Source: JAXMCI01 sp046349435
GTDB taxonomy: Bacteria > Pseudomonadota > Alphaproteobacteria > Dongiales > Dongiaceae
NCBI GenBank assembly: GCA_046349435.1
Contig: JAXMCI010000026.1
Location: 1-64,000, forward strand
Length of the DNA stretch: 64,000 nucleotides
Reading direction: 5' to 3'
The number at the start of each line of letters is the position of its first letter. Positions within the stretch are counted from its first letter, which is position 1. The position numbers and the translations under genes are program-made. Under the pieces are notes generated by a model. It did no database searches and was not told the DNA's origin. It saw only the letters and a list, made by a program, of their open reading frames with translations. Of the stretch, positions 1 to 8,720 are shown one piece after another.

Positions 1-998
1 GGGTCGCGCGGGAACAGCATCGCGGGATCGTAGGCGCCCCAGCCGAGCGTGTTGAAGAGCACGCAGGGCAGGGTGTGCACCCAGATCCGGACGAAGGCAT
101 AGCCGGGCGTGAAGCGGAGGCGGAAGTCGCGCACGAAGGGCGCGTAGCCCTCGCCGCGCAGCCCGAAGCCCATGCGGTCGGCGTGCTGCAGCACATGGTA
201 GGTCGAGAGCAGCGGCTGGCCGGTCAGGGCCGCGTTCCAGGCGAGGTGGAGGCCGACCATTGCCAGCCAGGGCGCCGCCGCCCAGAAGGCCGGGCGGACG
301 AACCCGGCCCGGTCCGGCCGCCGGGCCAGCACGGCGATCACCAGCCCGGCGCCGAGCACGCCGAACACCACGGCGACCAGCGGCCGGGTGTCGAAGCCGT
401 AGCCGAGCGCCAGCCCGGCGAGCGCCGCCCAGAGCTGCCGGCGCCGCCCGGGCGGCGCGCGCAGCATCCGCAGCAGCCCCCAGAGGAACGCCGCCATGCA
501 GAGCCGGCTGGCCGGCTGGCTCAGCAGGCTGGCGCCGATCGGCAGGGTGGTCGGCGACAGCACGGCGAGCAGCAGCGCCAGCGCCGCGACCCGGTCGTCG
601 TAGAGCGCGCGGACGATGCCGAAGAAGAGCAGCAGCGTGAGGCCGGTGGCCAGCGCTGGCATCAGCCAGGGCGCGCCCGCCAGCACGCCCGGCACCAGCA
701 TCAGCGAGGTGCCGAACGGATACTTGGCGAACCACAGGCCGCCATAGATGTCGATGTGGGGCGACGGCGAGAAGCCGAACTCGGGCGGCGCCGGCGCCGC
801 GATCCGGCCCTGCGCCATCAGCCTGGCCTCGAACAGGTAGGCCGCGCTGTCGGGATCGAAGGCGAGATAGGGAAAGCAGGCGCGGCCGAGCAGCGCTGCC
901 GCCACGAATGCGGCGGCGGCCACGGCCGGCACCAGCCAGCGCAGGGCCGGGGCCGGCGCCGTCGGCGGCCTGGGCGGAAAGGCGAGGGACGGGATCAC
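1..998 (-). CDS. Membrane glycosyltransferase-like protein (GT-C type), 3' end cut by window edge
   Basis: Reading the minus strand from a GTG at 998 gives about 332 residues before the window ends, with no stop. After a short Pro-rich start come repeated hydrophobic segments. An acidic cluster sits in the first extracytoplasmic loop (D48, D50, followed by Y54 and E57), the usual layout of GT-C enzymes that take polyprenyl-phosphate sugars. I infer a polytopic inner-membrane glycosyltransferase or related envelope protein; the exact family is not certain. The start is a guess: the frame stays open further upstream and no strong ribosome site is visible. The organisation resembles the membrane proteins at 43486 and 62211. 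Confidence 0.6.
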   Translation of the reverse strand, partial: MIPSLAFPPRPPTAPAPALRWLVPAVAAAAFVAAALLGRACFPYLAFDPDSAAYLFEARLMAQGRIAAPAPPEFGFSPSPHIDIYGGLWFAKYPFGTSLMLVPGVLAGAPWLMPALATGLTLLLFFGIVRALYDDRVAALALLLAVLSPTTLPIGASLLSQPASRLCMAAFLWGLLRMLRAPPGRRRQLWAALAGLALGYGFDTRPLVAVVFGVLGAGLVIAVLARRPDRAGFVRPAFWAAAPWLAMVGLHLAWNAALTGQPLLSTYHVLQHADRMGFGLRGEGYAPFVRDFRLRFTPGYAFVRIWVHTLPCVLFNTLGWGAYDPAMLFPRD

Positions 999-1281
999 GC
1001 GTCGACCGAACCCGGAGAATGCCGGCGGGCAGAGACTGTAGCCCGGATTTCCCGGGCGCAAATCTGCCGCGTCGCGCGCGCGCCTCGGCGGCCATCCCCC
1101 ATGCGGCGGGACCGGGCGAGGGTCGTCCGGGTGATCGGGCCCGCCTGGCGAGCCGCCGCACCTGGGCTCGCTTCGGGCTGGCCACTCATCCCCAGGTGCT
1201 GGCAGATTGGGCGGCCATGCGGGCTGGCGGCCGCCATCGTGTCCATGACGGCCACGCGGCCTGCCGACGAGGCTGGGAAGC
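999..1281. other. Intergenic region between divergent genes
   Basis: About 280 bases separate the minus-strand membrane protein from the plus-strand channel gene, so both promoters should lie here. I see no RNA gene, no clear -35/-10 pair and no strong inverted repeat. A weak purine-rich ribosome site (gaggctgggaag) precedes the ATG at 1282. Confidence 0.4.
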
Positions 1282-1715
1282 ATGAGCGGGGAAGCCGAGC
1301 GCGGCCTGCGCGACCGCCTGCACGAGCTCTATTATGGCCAGTCCGTGGCGGCCCGGCGCTTCCGCTTCGCGCTGCTGGCCTTCCCTGGCGATCTTCGTCT
1401 TCGTCGTCACGGCAGTCGTCTTCGTCGTCGAGCATGGCCGCAACCCGACCATCAACAACTACTTCGACACGCTCTACTTCACCGTCACGACGCTGACCAC
1501 CACCGGGTTCGGCGACATCACCATGACCGACACGCCCGGCCGCATCCTCGCGGTCGTCATCATGGTGTGCGGCGTCAGCCTCTTCCTCAGGCTGATCCAG
1601 ACCATCTTCCGGCCGCCCAAGGTCAGCTTCCCCTGCCCCGACTGCGGCCTGCGCCGGCACGAGCCCGACGCGGTCCTGTGGGGCGCTGCTGAAGATCCTG
1701 GACCAGGGGGACTGA
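1282..1715 (+). pseudogene. Frameshifted two-TM potassium channel
   Basis: The protein has to be read in three frames. From the ATG at 1282 it begins MSGEAERGLRDRLHELYYG; after an apparent extra base near 1385 it continues as a hydrophobic helix, then NNYFDTLYFTVTTLTTTGFGD and a second helix. TTTGFGD (about 1496-1516) is the K+ selectivity filter of Ion_trans_2 channels, so the family call is firm. The C-terminus has one CPDCG half of a zinc-ribbon-like tail. The expected second Cys pair is missing at a second frame change near 1676, and the final frame ends LLKILDQGD at 1715. The missing Cys pair looks like a small deletion, so part of the damage may be real. Confidence 0.7.
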
Positions 1716-1858
1716 GCCCGGCAAGCCCCGCCGGGCCGGCGGCGCGGCAGGACGCCGAGCCTCGGCGCGGCCCTACTGCGCTTGAAGGGCGGCGGGACCT
1801 GGGGTAAGGCGACAGGCGGGGAAGCGAGGCGCCTCCGGCACAGCCGAGGAGGAGCCCC

Positions 1859-4172
1859 ATGGCGACGAGCGAGACCGTCCTGCGGCGGATGGACGAGGAC
1901 CGCGTCGGCAACGTTCTCAAATGGGTGCTGCTCGCCGTCGCGATCATGACCTTCGCCCTGCTCGGCTGGGCGACGCTGGTGACCTACCGCACGGCGCCGC
2001 CAGCCGGCGCGCTTCCTGGCGCCGGACGGCACGGTGCTGATGACCCGTCAGGACATCCAGGACGGCAAGGCGTCGTTCCAGCGCGCCGACCTGATGGACT
2101 ATGGCAGCATCTACGGCATGGGGTCCTATTTCGGCGAGGACTACACCGCCGAGTACCTCGTGCGCCTCGGGCAGCTGACCCAGGACAACCTGGCGCGGGC
2201 CCGCTTCGGCAAGCCCCTCGCCGCGCTCGACGAGGAGAGCCGGCGCCTCGCCGGCGCCGCGATGCAGCAGCAGCTCAAGGCCATCGACCTCGCCGGCGAG
2301 GCGGCGCGCCTGCCGGCCGCGGTGGCCGAGGCCGTCCGCACGCTGCGGGCCGAGATCGCGGGGCAACTGCTGCGCCACGACTTCATCAAGGGCTGGACGC
2401 AGGCCTACAGCCTGGACCAGGCGAACGCCGGCAAGACCGCCGACTTCATAATCTACTCGGCGATGACCACGGTGGCGCGGCGGCCGGGCAGCGACGTGTC
2501 CTGGACGCAGAACTGGCCCTACGAGCCGCTGGTGGGCAACGCCCCGACGACCTCGACCTTCGGCTGGACCTGGGCCAGCTACTGCTTCACCTTCCTCTGC
2601 TTCGGCATCGTCCTCTTCGTCTACCACCGCTACATCCGGGTCGACGACAAGGGCACGATGGACCCGACGCTGGTCGCGTTCCGGCCGCTGACCGGCAGCC
2701 AGCGCAGAATCGGCAAGTACTTCATCGTCGTGGCGCTGGTTCTGCTGCTGCAGATCGCCGCGGGCGCGATCCTCGGGCACTACTACTCGGACCGGGTCAG
2801 CTTCTACGGCCTGCACTTCGACGACGTGCTGCCCTTCAATTTCTGGCGCAGCATCCACATCCAGGCGCCCATCGTCTGGATCGGCCTGTCCTGGATCGGG
2901 GCCGGGCTGTTCCTGGCGCCGGTGATCGGCCGCAGCGAAGCCGCCGGCCAGGGGCTGCTCGTCGACCTGCTGTTCTGGGCGACCGTCGCCGTCGTCGCCG
3001 GCGCGCTGATCGGCGACTATCTCGGCATCATGGGCTATGTCGCGAAAGGCTGGTTCTGGGTCGGCAACCAGGGCCTGTCGTATCTCGAGCTCGGGCGCCT
3101 CTGGCAGATCGGCTTCTTCGCCGGCCTCGCCTTCTGGAGCGTGCTGGTGCTGCGCGGCCTGTGGCCGACGCGCGAGACCCTGCGCCTGGCAACGCGCCAG
3201 TTCTGGACCGGCCGCATCCGGCTCGAGCACCTGATCTGGGCGTCGACCACCAACATCGCCCTGCTCTACGCCTTCGGCATGATCCCGCTCTTCGGGGTCA
3301 ACCCGTCCTTCACCATCACCGACTTCTGGCGCTGGTGGGTAGTGCATCTCTGGGTCGAGCAGTCCTTCGAGTTCTTCGCCGCGGCGATCAGCGCCTATCT
3401 GCTGATGGGCCTCGGGCTGGTCTCGCGGCAGCTCGCCGAGCGCTCGGTCTATCTCGAGCTGATCCTGATCTTCCTCGGCGGCGTGCTCGGCACCGGCCAC
3501 CACATCTACTGGGTCGGCGGTCCCGGGCTGTGGGTCCCGGTCGGCAGCATGTTCTCCTTCATCGAGGTGCTGCCGCTGGTGCTGCTCATCCTCGACGGCA
3601 TGGAGCATCACGACCTGATCCGCCGGCAGCAGCAGTTCCGATACCGCCTCGCCTACACCTACGTGCTCGGCGCCGCCTTCTGGAACTTCGTCGGCGCCGG
3701 CGTGTTTGGCGGCGGCACGCTGAACGCGCCGCTCGTCAACTACTACGAGCACGGCACGTTCCTCACCCTGAATCACGCCCACAGCTCGCTGTTCGGCGCC
3801 TTCGGGCTGCTCGCGCTCGGCCTGATCTACTTCTGCCTGCGCTACGCGGCGGGCGAGCAGGCGCATTTCGACGAGCGGCTCGGGCTGTGGGCGTTCTGGC
3901 TCTACAATGCCGGCCTGGTGCTGTGGATCCTGCTCAACTTCTTCCCGGTCGGCTGGTCGCAGCTCAATGCCGTGTACGACCATGGGCTCGCCTATGCCCG
4001 CAGCCTCGCCTTCTACGACACGACCGTGCTCTGGCAGTGGCTGCGGTTCGTCGGCGACGTGCCGTTTGCCGTCGCCGCCCTGCTGATGGCGTTCGACTTC
4101 GCCGTGAAACTCGGCCCGATGCTGCCCATCCTGCCCCGGCGCCTCACGGTACGGCGCAGCGCCGCAGAATGA
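1859..4172 (+). CDS. norB: Nitric oxide reductase, quinol-dependent type (qNor/NorB-like), one frameshift near the N-terminus
   Basis: It reduces 2 NO to N2O in the inner membrane, here probably taking electrons from quinol because the chain (about 770 residues) has the fused N-terminal extension of qNor and no norC lies beside it. An N-terminal helix is followed by a roughly 170-residue periplasmic domain and a heme-copper-oxidase-type helix bundle. Visible heme/FeB motifs are SIHIQAP (about 2853), VEQSFEFF (about 3355; Glu pair spaced by four), GTGHHIYW (about 3491) and NHAHSS (about 3771). The ATG at 1859 with ribosome site gaggagcc is right for the family, but the frame changes near 1999 (one extra base, or two missing). 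The remaining 712 residues are intact. No nirK/nirS or nos genes are near, which suggests NO detoxification. Confidence 0.85.
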
Positions 4173-4190
4173 AGCCGGCGGCCGCGCCGG

Positions 4191-5132
4191 TCAGGGCAGG
4201 CGGGCCAGCCGCTCCGCCAGCAGAGCGTGGAAGCCGTCGGCGTCGGCCTGGCGGAGATACTCGACATTGGCCGGCCGGTCGGTGATCTGCCACCAGTCGG
4301 CTACCGTCATGCCGAGGGTCAGCTCGCTGCCGGTCTCGACGCTGACGTTGATCTTCCGGCCGCTATAGAGACCGGGCCGCAGCAGCCAGGCGATGACGTT
4401 GGGGTCGTGCAGCGGGCCGCCCGCCCAGCCATATTTCGCGATGTCGAAGCGGGCGGCGAACCGCATCATCTCGACCACCGCGGTGCTGCAGCTGTTGCCG
4501 ATCGCCGCCAGCCGCGCGAGCCGCTCGGGCGTGTTGAGGACGCCGTGCGAGACGTCGAGCGGCACCATGGTGATCGGGATGCCGCTCTTCAGCACCACGT
4601 CGGCCGCCTCGGGATCGACGTAGACGTTGAACTCGGCCGCCGGCGTGATGTTGCCGACCTCGAAATAGGCGCCGGCCATCATCACGATCTCGCGGACCCG
4701 GCCGGCGATGGCCGGCGCCTTGACCAGCGCCATGGCGATGTCGGTGAGCGGCCCCAGCGTGCACAGCGTGATGGTGCCGGCCGGCTCGGCGAGCAGCGTC
4801 TCGACCAGGAAGTCGACGCCGTGAGCCTCCTGCAGCCGCATCGTCGGCTCGGGCAGCTCGGGGCCGTCGAGGCCGGTGCGGCCATGGACGTGCTCGGCGG
4901 TCACCAGCGGCCGGCGCATCGGCCGGCGGCAGCCGGCGAAGACCGGAATGTCGGTGCGGTCGGCGAGCTCCAGGATCTTGCGCGCATTGACCGTGGTGCG
5001 CTCCAGCGGGACGTTGCCCGCGACCGCGACGATGCCGAGCAGCTCGATCTCGCCGGGCGAGGCGAGCGCCAGCAGGATGGCGACGGCGTCGTCCTGGCCG
5101 GGATCGCAATCGATGATGATCTTCCGCCGCAT
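4191..5132 (-). CDS. Inosine-uridine preferring nucleoside hydrolase family protein
   Basis: 313 residues, normal for the IU-nucleoside hydrolase family, which cuts the N-glycosidic bond of ribonucleosides to give a base and ribose. The Ca-binding N-terminal motif is IIIDCDPGQDDA (D8, D10, D14, D15). The C-terminal active-site motif is GPLHDPNV, and a central MMAGAYFEVGN stretch is typical. No signal peptide is seen, so it should be cytosolic. Substrate preference cannot be told from sequence. It is transcribed towards norB, ending 18 bases from it, and divergently from the AraC-type regulator at 5319, which may control it. Start chosen at MRRKIIID, where family similarity begins. Confidence 0.85.
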   Translation of the reverse strand: MRRKIIIDCDPGQDDAVAILLALASPGEIELLGIVAVAGNVPLERTTVNARKILELADRTDIPVFAGCRRPMRRPLVTAEHVHGRTGLDGPELPEPTMRLQEAHGVDFLVETLLAEPAGTITLCTLGPLTDIAMALVKAPAIAGRVREIVMMAGAYFEVGNITPAAEFNVYVDPEAADVVLKSGIPITMVPLDVSHGVLNTPERLARLAAIGNSCSTAVVEMMRFAARFDIAKYGWAGGPLHDPNVIAWLLRPGLYSGRKINVSVETGSELTLGMTVADWWQITDRPANVEYLRQADADGFHALLAERLARLP

Positions 5133-5211
5133 GGGTCCGTCCTCGCGCGCTCGGGTTGCCGCCGGCGCGAGTGTGCGGCAGGCGGGACAGGAAGGGAATG
5201 CCCGGCGCAGG

Positions 5212-5275
5212 GGCGGCAGGCCCAGGCGGCAGGCCCGGGCGGCAGGCCCGGGCGGCAGGCCCGGGCGGCGGCAGG
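5212..5275. repeat. 13-bp direct tandem repeat, about 5 copies
   Basis: The unit GGCGGCAGGCCCG occurs at 5212, 5225, 5238 and 5251 (first copy ends A, the rest exact), followed by a partial copy at 5264-5275. It fills much of the 186-bp divergent gap between the nucleoside hydrolase and the AraC-type regulator, so copy number could change promoter spacing. It could equally be neutral slippage in GC-rich DNA. Confidence 0.85.
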
Positions 5276-5318
5276 CTCGTCTTGCCCGGGGCACCCGTCC
5301 CGGCTTCAATGGCGCGGC

Positions 5319-6350
5319 ATGAAGAACCCGCCGACCAACGTCACCTTCGTCGCCATCCCGCGCTTCAACATGATGACGATGACGACGATCATCGAGCCGA
5401 TGCGGATCGCCAACTACCTGGCGCCGCAGCCGCTCTATCGCTGGGACTACCGCTCGCCCCAGGCGGGCACGGTGACCGCCAGCAACGGTCTGTCGGTCGA
5501 GTGCGCGGCGCTCGCCGCGCCGGAGCTGCCGGCCCCCGACGTCATCTTCATGCTGGGCAGCTGGGGGGCCGACCATTATGACAGCCCGGCGCTGACCAAC
5601 TGGCTGCGGCGGCGCGAGCGCACCGGGGCGCGGGTGGTCGGCGTCGAGCTCGGGGTCTATTCGCTGGCGCGCGCCGGCCTGCTCGCCGGCCATCGCGCGA
5701 CGACGCACTGGTCCTGCAAGGCGGGGCTGGTCGAGGCCTTTCCGCAGACCGACGTGTCGGAGCAGCTCTACACGCTCGATCCGCACCTGATGACCTGCGC
5801 CGGCGGCACCGCCGGGATCGACCTGATGCTGCGGCTGATCGCCGAGGCGCATGGCGAGGCGCTCGCCGCCGAGGTCGCGCAGCAGATGATCCATCACCCG
5901 CGGCCGCCCGAGGCGCGCCAGCGCGACGGTGCCGGCGGCATCGAGGGCGACATCCATCCCGACGTCCGCGCCGCCATGGCGCTGCTCGAGCAGCGCGTCG
6001 AGGAGCCGCCTTCGGTGGCGGAGCTCTGCCGCGAGATCGGCGTCTCGCAGCGACAGCTGGAGCGGCTGTTCCGCCGCGACACCGGCTGCACCATCGTCCA
6101 GTTCGGCAAGCTGGTGCGGCTGCAATATGCCCGCGTGCTGCTGACCAGCACGCGCATGTCGATCCGCGAGGTCTCGGCCTCCTGCGGCTTCAACTCGATG
6201 TCCTATTTCTCGCTCTGCTTCCTCCGGACCTTCGGCAAGAAGCCGAGCAAGTACCGGCGCGCCTGGCCGGAGAACGAGCCGGCGCCCTCCTGGCCGGGAA
6301 CCCTCTACTCGCTGCTCGAGGGTGGCACCGGGCGGCTGCCGCCGGGGTAG
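5319..6350 (+). CDS. GlxA/CdhR-type transcriptional regulator (GATase1-like plus AraC HTH)
   Basis: 343 residues. Residues about 1-200 form a DJ-1/GATase1-like sensor fold and about 220-325 an AraC-type double helix-turn-helix (SVAELCREIGVSQRQLERLF, then SIREVSASCGFNS). This architecture is that of CdhR, GbdR and ArgR, activators of carnitine, betaine and arginine catabolism in Pseudomonas. The nucleophile-elbow position reads VGVELGVYSLA with no Cys, so the sensor is probably non-catalytic, as in most of the family. Neighbours: divergent nucleoside hydrolase, and the carnitine-type genes starting 0.5 kb downstream. I infer that it controls one or both. Start at MKNPPTN, where family similarity begins. 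Confidence 0.85.
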   Translation: MKNPPTNVTFVAIPRFNMMTMTTIIEPMRIANYLAPQPLYRWDYRSPQAGTVTASNGLSVECAALAAPELPAPDVIFMLGSWGADHYDSPALTNWLRRRERTGARVVGVELGVYSLARAGLLAGHRATTHWSCKAGLVEAFPQTDVSEQLYTLDPHLMTCAGGTAGIDLMLRLIAEAHGEALAAEVAQQMIHHPRPPEARQRDGAGGIEGDIHPDVRAAMALLEQRVEEPPSVAELCREIGVSQRQLERLFRRDTGCTIVQFGKLVRLQYARVLLTSTRMSIREVSASCGFNSMSYFSLCFLRTFGKKPSKYRRAWPENEPAPSWPGTLYSLLEGGTGRLPPG

Positions 6351-6418
6351 CGGCCGCCGGGCCCGAGGGCGAGGCGCCGGGCGGGGAGAGCGCCGGCGCC
6401 TCGCATCGGGCGGGCAAG

Positions 6419-6709
6419 CTACCGCGTCGGCAGGGAGGGGAGGGTCGGCGCGGGCGCGGGCTCGGACGGCAGCGAGGGCAGCGAGGGCCGCGAGGGCCGC
6501 GCCGGCGGGGCCGGGATCCGGTTCGCCGTCATCGACAGCGAGAGGTTGGTCATCGACAGCGAGACGTCGGTCATCGACAGCGCGTTGCCGGCGCCGGCGC
6601 CGGCGCCGCCGACGCTGCTGGCCGACAGGCGCTCGGCCTTGGCCAGGCCGGCGGGCAGCGCGAGGCCGATCACCAGGGCGGCGGCGATGGCGAAGGAATG
6701 CTTGGTCAT
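6419..6709 (-). CDS. Small secreted protein with 7-residue repeats and Pro-rich tail (orphan)
   Basis: 96 residues. MTKHSFAIAAALVIGLALPAGLAKA is a good Sec signal peptide with an AKA cleavage site. The mature part has three copies of a heptad SLSMTxx (ALSMTDV, SLSMTNL, SLSMTAN), encoded by a 21-bp DNA repeat whose core starts at 6528, 6549 and 6570. A low-complexity Pro/Ser tail (PSLPSLPSEPAPAP) follows. I do not recognise a family. The signal peptide, start codon and in-frame repeat unit support a real gene; function is unknown. It is transcribed alone or with the carnitine genes upstream on the same strand. Confidence 0.6.
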   Translation of the reverse strand: MTKHSFAIAAALVIGLALPAGLAKAERLSASSVGGAGAGAGNALSMTDVSLSMTNLSLSMTANRIPAPPARPSRPSLPSLPSEPAPAPTLPSLPTR

Positions 6710-6866
6710 GGCTGGGTCTCCGTCTCTCGGGTTCGGCGCCGCACCTTCGGGGCACCGGCCGGCAGGACCCTGCCGACGGGATGGAGAGTAGGAGAGCCCT
6801 GTTTCTGCGATATTCCCGCCGGCGGGGTTCTTGGTTTCCAGCGTTTCAGCCGGCCGGCGCCGGCGC

Positions 6867-7829
6867 TCACCCGCCCTGCGGCTTGCGGCGGGCCTCGGCG
6901 ACCGCCTTCAGGATGCCGACGATGGCGCGGTCGCGCTCGGCCGCCATCGCCTCGAAGTGGCGGTCGCCGGCGATCGCGTTGCAGCCCTCGACCATGCGGT
7001 CGCGCAGCTCCTTGGTCAGCTCGGGCGCCTCCAGCCGGGTCCAGGGCAGCTTCAGCGCCGGGCCGAACTGGTCGAGGTTGGTCGCCATGCCGCCCGCGCC
7101 GCAGGCGACGTGGAAGGCCATGCACTGGCCCTGCACCGCCATGCGCGGCGCCGGCCCGTTGATCAGCGCGGTGTCGATGTCGGCCGGCGTCGCCTCGCCG
7201 TTGGCCACCATGTGCAGCGCCTCGCGCCACAGCGCCTCCTGCAGCCGCGTCGCGACGAAGCCGGGGATCTCCTTGCGCATCACCAGCGGCGCCTTGCCGG
7301 CGGCGGCGTAGAAGTCGCGCGCCCAGGCCACCGCCGCCGGGTCGGTGCGCGCGCCGCCGACGATCTCCACCAGCGGCAGCAGGTAGGGCGGGTTGAAGGG
7401 ATGGGCGACGATGGTGCGCTCCGGCGTGGCGCAGCGCGCCTGGATGTCGGTCATGGTCAGGCCGGAGGTGCTCGACGCGATCACCACCTCGGCCGGCACC
7501 AGCCGGCCGAGCCGCTCGTAGAGCGCCTGCTTGACGTCGAGCCGCTCGGGCGCGCTCTCCTGGACGAACTCGGCCCCGGCCACCGCCGCCTCGAGGTCGG
7601 TGGTCAGCGTCAGCCGGTCGCGCGAGGCGCCGGGGGCGAGCCCGAGCCCGGTGAGGCTGATCCAGCCGGTGTCGAGGACGCGGCGGAAGGCCGCCTCCTC
7701 CTCGGCCGCATGGATGTAGGCGACGACGTCGTAGCCGCGCGCCAGGAAGTGCGCCGACCAGCCGGCGCCGATCGGGCCGGCCCCCAGGCTGGCGACGCGG
7801 CGGACGCGGTCGGCAGGCGGACGGGCCAT
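6867..7829 (-). CDS. Carnitine 3-dehydrogenase-like / 3-hydroxyacyl-CoA dehydrogenase family protein
   Basis: 320 residues, the length of L-carnitine dehydrogenase (CdhA/LcdH). It would oxidise L-carnitine to 3-dehydrocarnitine with NAD+. The N-terminal Rossmann motif is LGAGPIGAGW (G16, G18, G21). Shared with the family are QESAPERLDVK, SSTSGL, HPFNPPYLLPLVE, the segment KEIPGFVATRLQEALWREALH and QFGPALKLPWT, all recalled as conserved in Pseudomonas CdhA. An ordinary 3-hydroxyacyl-CoA dehydrogenase is the alternative, but the dehydrocarnitine-cleavage-type enzyme at 9977 and the CaiD-like gene two bases upstream favour carnitine. Start follows the ribosome site gggagg just before MARPPADRV. 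Confidence 0.8.
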   Translation of the reverse strand: MARPPADRVRRVASLGAGPIGAGWSAHFLARGYDVVAYIHAAEEEAAFRRVLDTGWISLTGLGLAPGASRDRLTLTTDLEAAVAGAEFVQESAPERLDVKQALYERLGRLVPAEVVIASSTSGLTMTDIQARCATPERTIVAHPFNPPYLLPLVEIVGGARTDPAAVAWARDFYAAAGKAPLVMRKEIPGFVATRLQEALWREALHMVANGEATPADIDTALINGPAPRMAVQGQCMAFHVACGAGGMATNLDQFGPALKLPWTRLEAPELTKELRDRMVEGCNAIAGDRHFEAMAAERDRAIVGILKAVAEARRKPQGG

Positions 7830-7831
7830 CG

Positions 7832-8647
7832 TTACCTCCCCTTGAAGACCGGCTCGCGCTTCTCGACGAAGGCGCGCACGCCCTCGGCGGCGTCCTCGGA
7901 GCGCAGCATCGCGCGATAGACCGGCAGGTCCTCGGTGCGCATCGTGGCGAAGGCCTGCTCCAGCGGCCGGCACTCGATGCGGCGCAGCACCTCCTTGACC
8001 GACTGCAGCGCCAGCGGGGCCGCCTTGGCGAGGCGCGCGGCCCAGTCGCGCGCCGTGCCCATGAGCGCGTCGGCCGGCACCACCTTGTTGACCAGCCCGT
8101 GATGGGCCGCCTCGGCGGCCGGCATGCGGCGGCCGAGCAGGAACATCTCCATGGCGATGTTGTAGGGCAGGCGGCGCGGCAGGCGCTGCAGGGCGCCGGC
8201 ATCGGGCACGAAGCCCAGCGGCAGCTCGGGCAGGCCGATCTCGACATGGTCGGCGGCGATCAGCAGGTCGCAGCCGAGCGCCAGCTCGAGGCCGCCGCCG
8301 ATCACCAGCCCGTTGAGCGCGGCGATCACCGGCTTGTTGAGCCGCCAGTTCTCGGTCAGGCCGGCGAAGCCGCCGTCGCCGTAATCGCCGTCGGCCCACC
8401 ACTCGTCGAGCTTCGTCTCGCCGGCATCGAGCGCCTTGAGGTCCCAGCCGGCGGAGAAGATGCGGCTGCCCTGGGCGGTGAGGATGGCGACGCGCAGCTC
8501 GGGGTCGTCGCGCAGCAGCGCAAAGGCGGCGCCGAGCTCGCGACTCATCGCATGGTCGATGGCATTGACCTTTGGCTTGTCGAGGGTGACCTCGAGGATC
8601 GCCCCGTTGCGCACCACGCGGACATGCTCTGTCATCGCTTCACTCAT
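7832..8647 (-). CDS. caiD: Carnitinyl-CoA dehydratase-like enoyl-CoA hydratase
   Basis: 271 residues of the crotonase superfamily, close to E. coli CaiD along its length as far as I recall: ILEVTLDKPKVNAID, FSAGWDLKA, GGFAGLTE, and the C-terminal SEDAAEGVRAFVEKREPVFKGR. CaiD interconverts crotonobetainyl-CoA and carnitinyl-CoA in the cytosol. The two Glu residues thought to act in CaiD are kept: the one in GGGLELALG and the one in LPELPLG. It lies two bases before the carnitine-dehydrogenase-like gene, so the two are surely co-transcribed. M1 or M5 could be the start. Confidence 0.8.
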   Translation of the reverse strand: MSEAMTEHVRVVRNGAILEVTLDKPKVNAIDHAMSRELGAAFALLRDDPELRVAILTAQGSRIFSAGWDLKALDAGETKLDEWWADGDYGDGGFAGLTENWRLNKPVIAALNGLVIGGGLELALGCDLLIAADHVEIGLPELPLGFVPDAGALQRLPRRLPYNIAMEMFLLGRRMPAAEAAHHGLVNKVVPADALMGTARDWAARLAKAAPLALQSVKEVLRRIECRPLEQAFATMRTEDLPVYRAMLRSEDAAEGVRAFVEKREPVFKGR

Positions 8648-8676
8648 CTGCTGTTCAGGCCCCGGGTCTCCCGCGT

Positions 8677-8699
8677 CCTTCGACAGGCTCAGGACGAGG
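8677..8699. repeat. Single arm of a dispersed intergenic repeat
   Basis: These 23 bases begin CCTTCGACAGGCTCAGGA and match the arm of the long inverted repeat at 43289-43366. Only one arm is present, in the 73-bp gap between the monooxygenase stop and the caiD-like start. Such elements are dispersed in many GC-rich alphaproteobacterial genomes. Confidence 0.7.
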
Positions 8700-8720
8700 G
8701 TCTCTGGACGGCGCCGCGCG

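Noticed and set aside
1944..3983. Long open frame antisense to norB
   Set aside because: It mirrors a strongly conserved gene, has Arg/Pro/Glu/His-rich low-complexity composition and no domain. It is a by-product of high GC, as are the many similar frames across the window.
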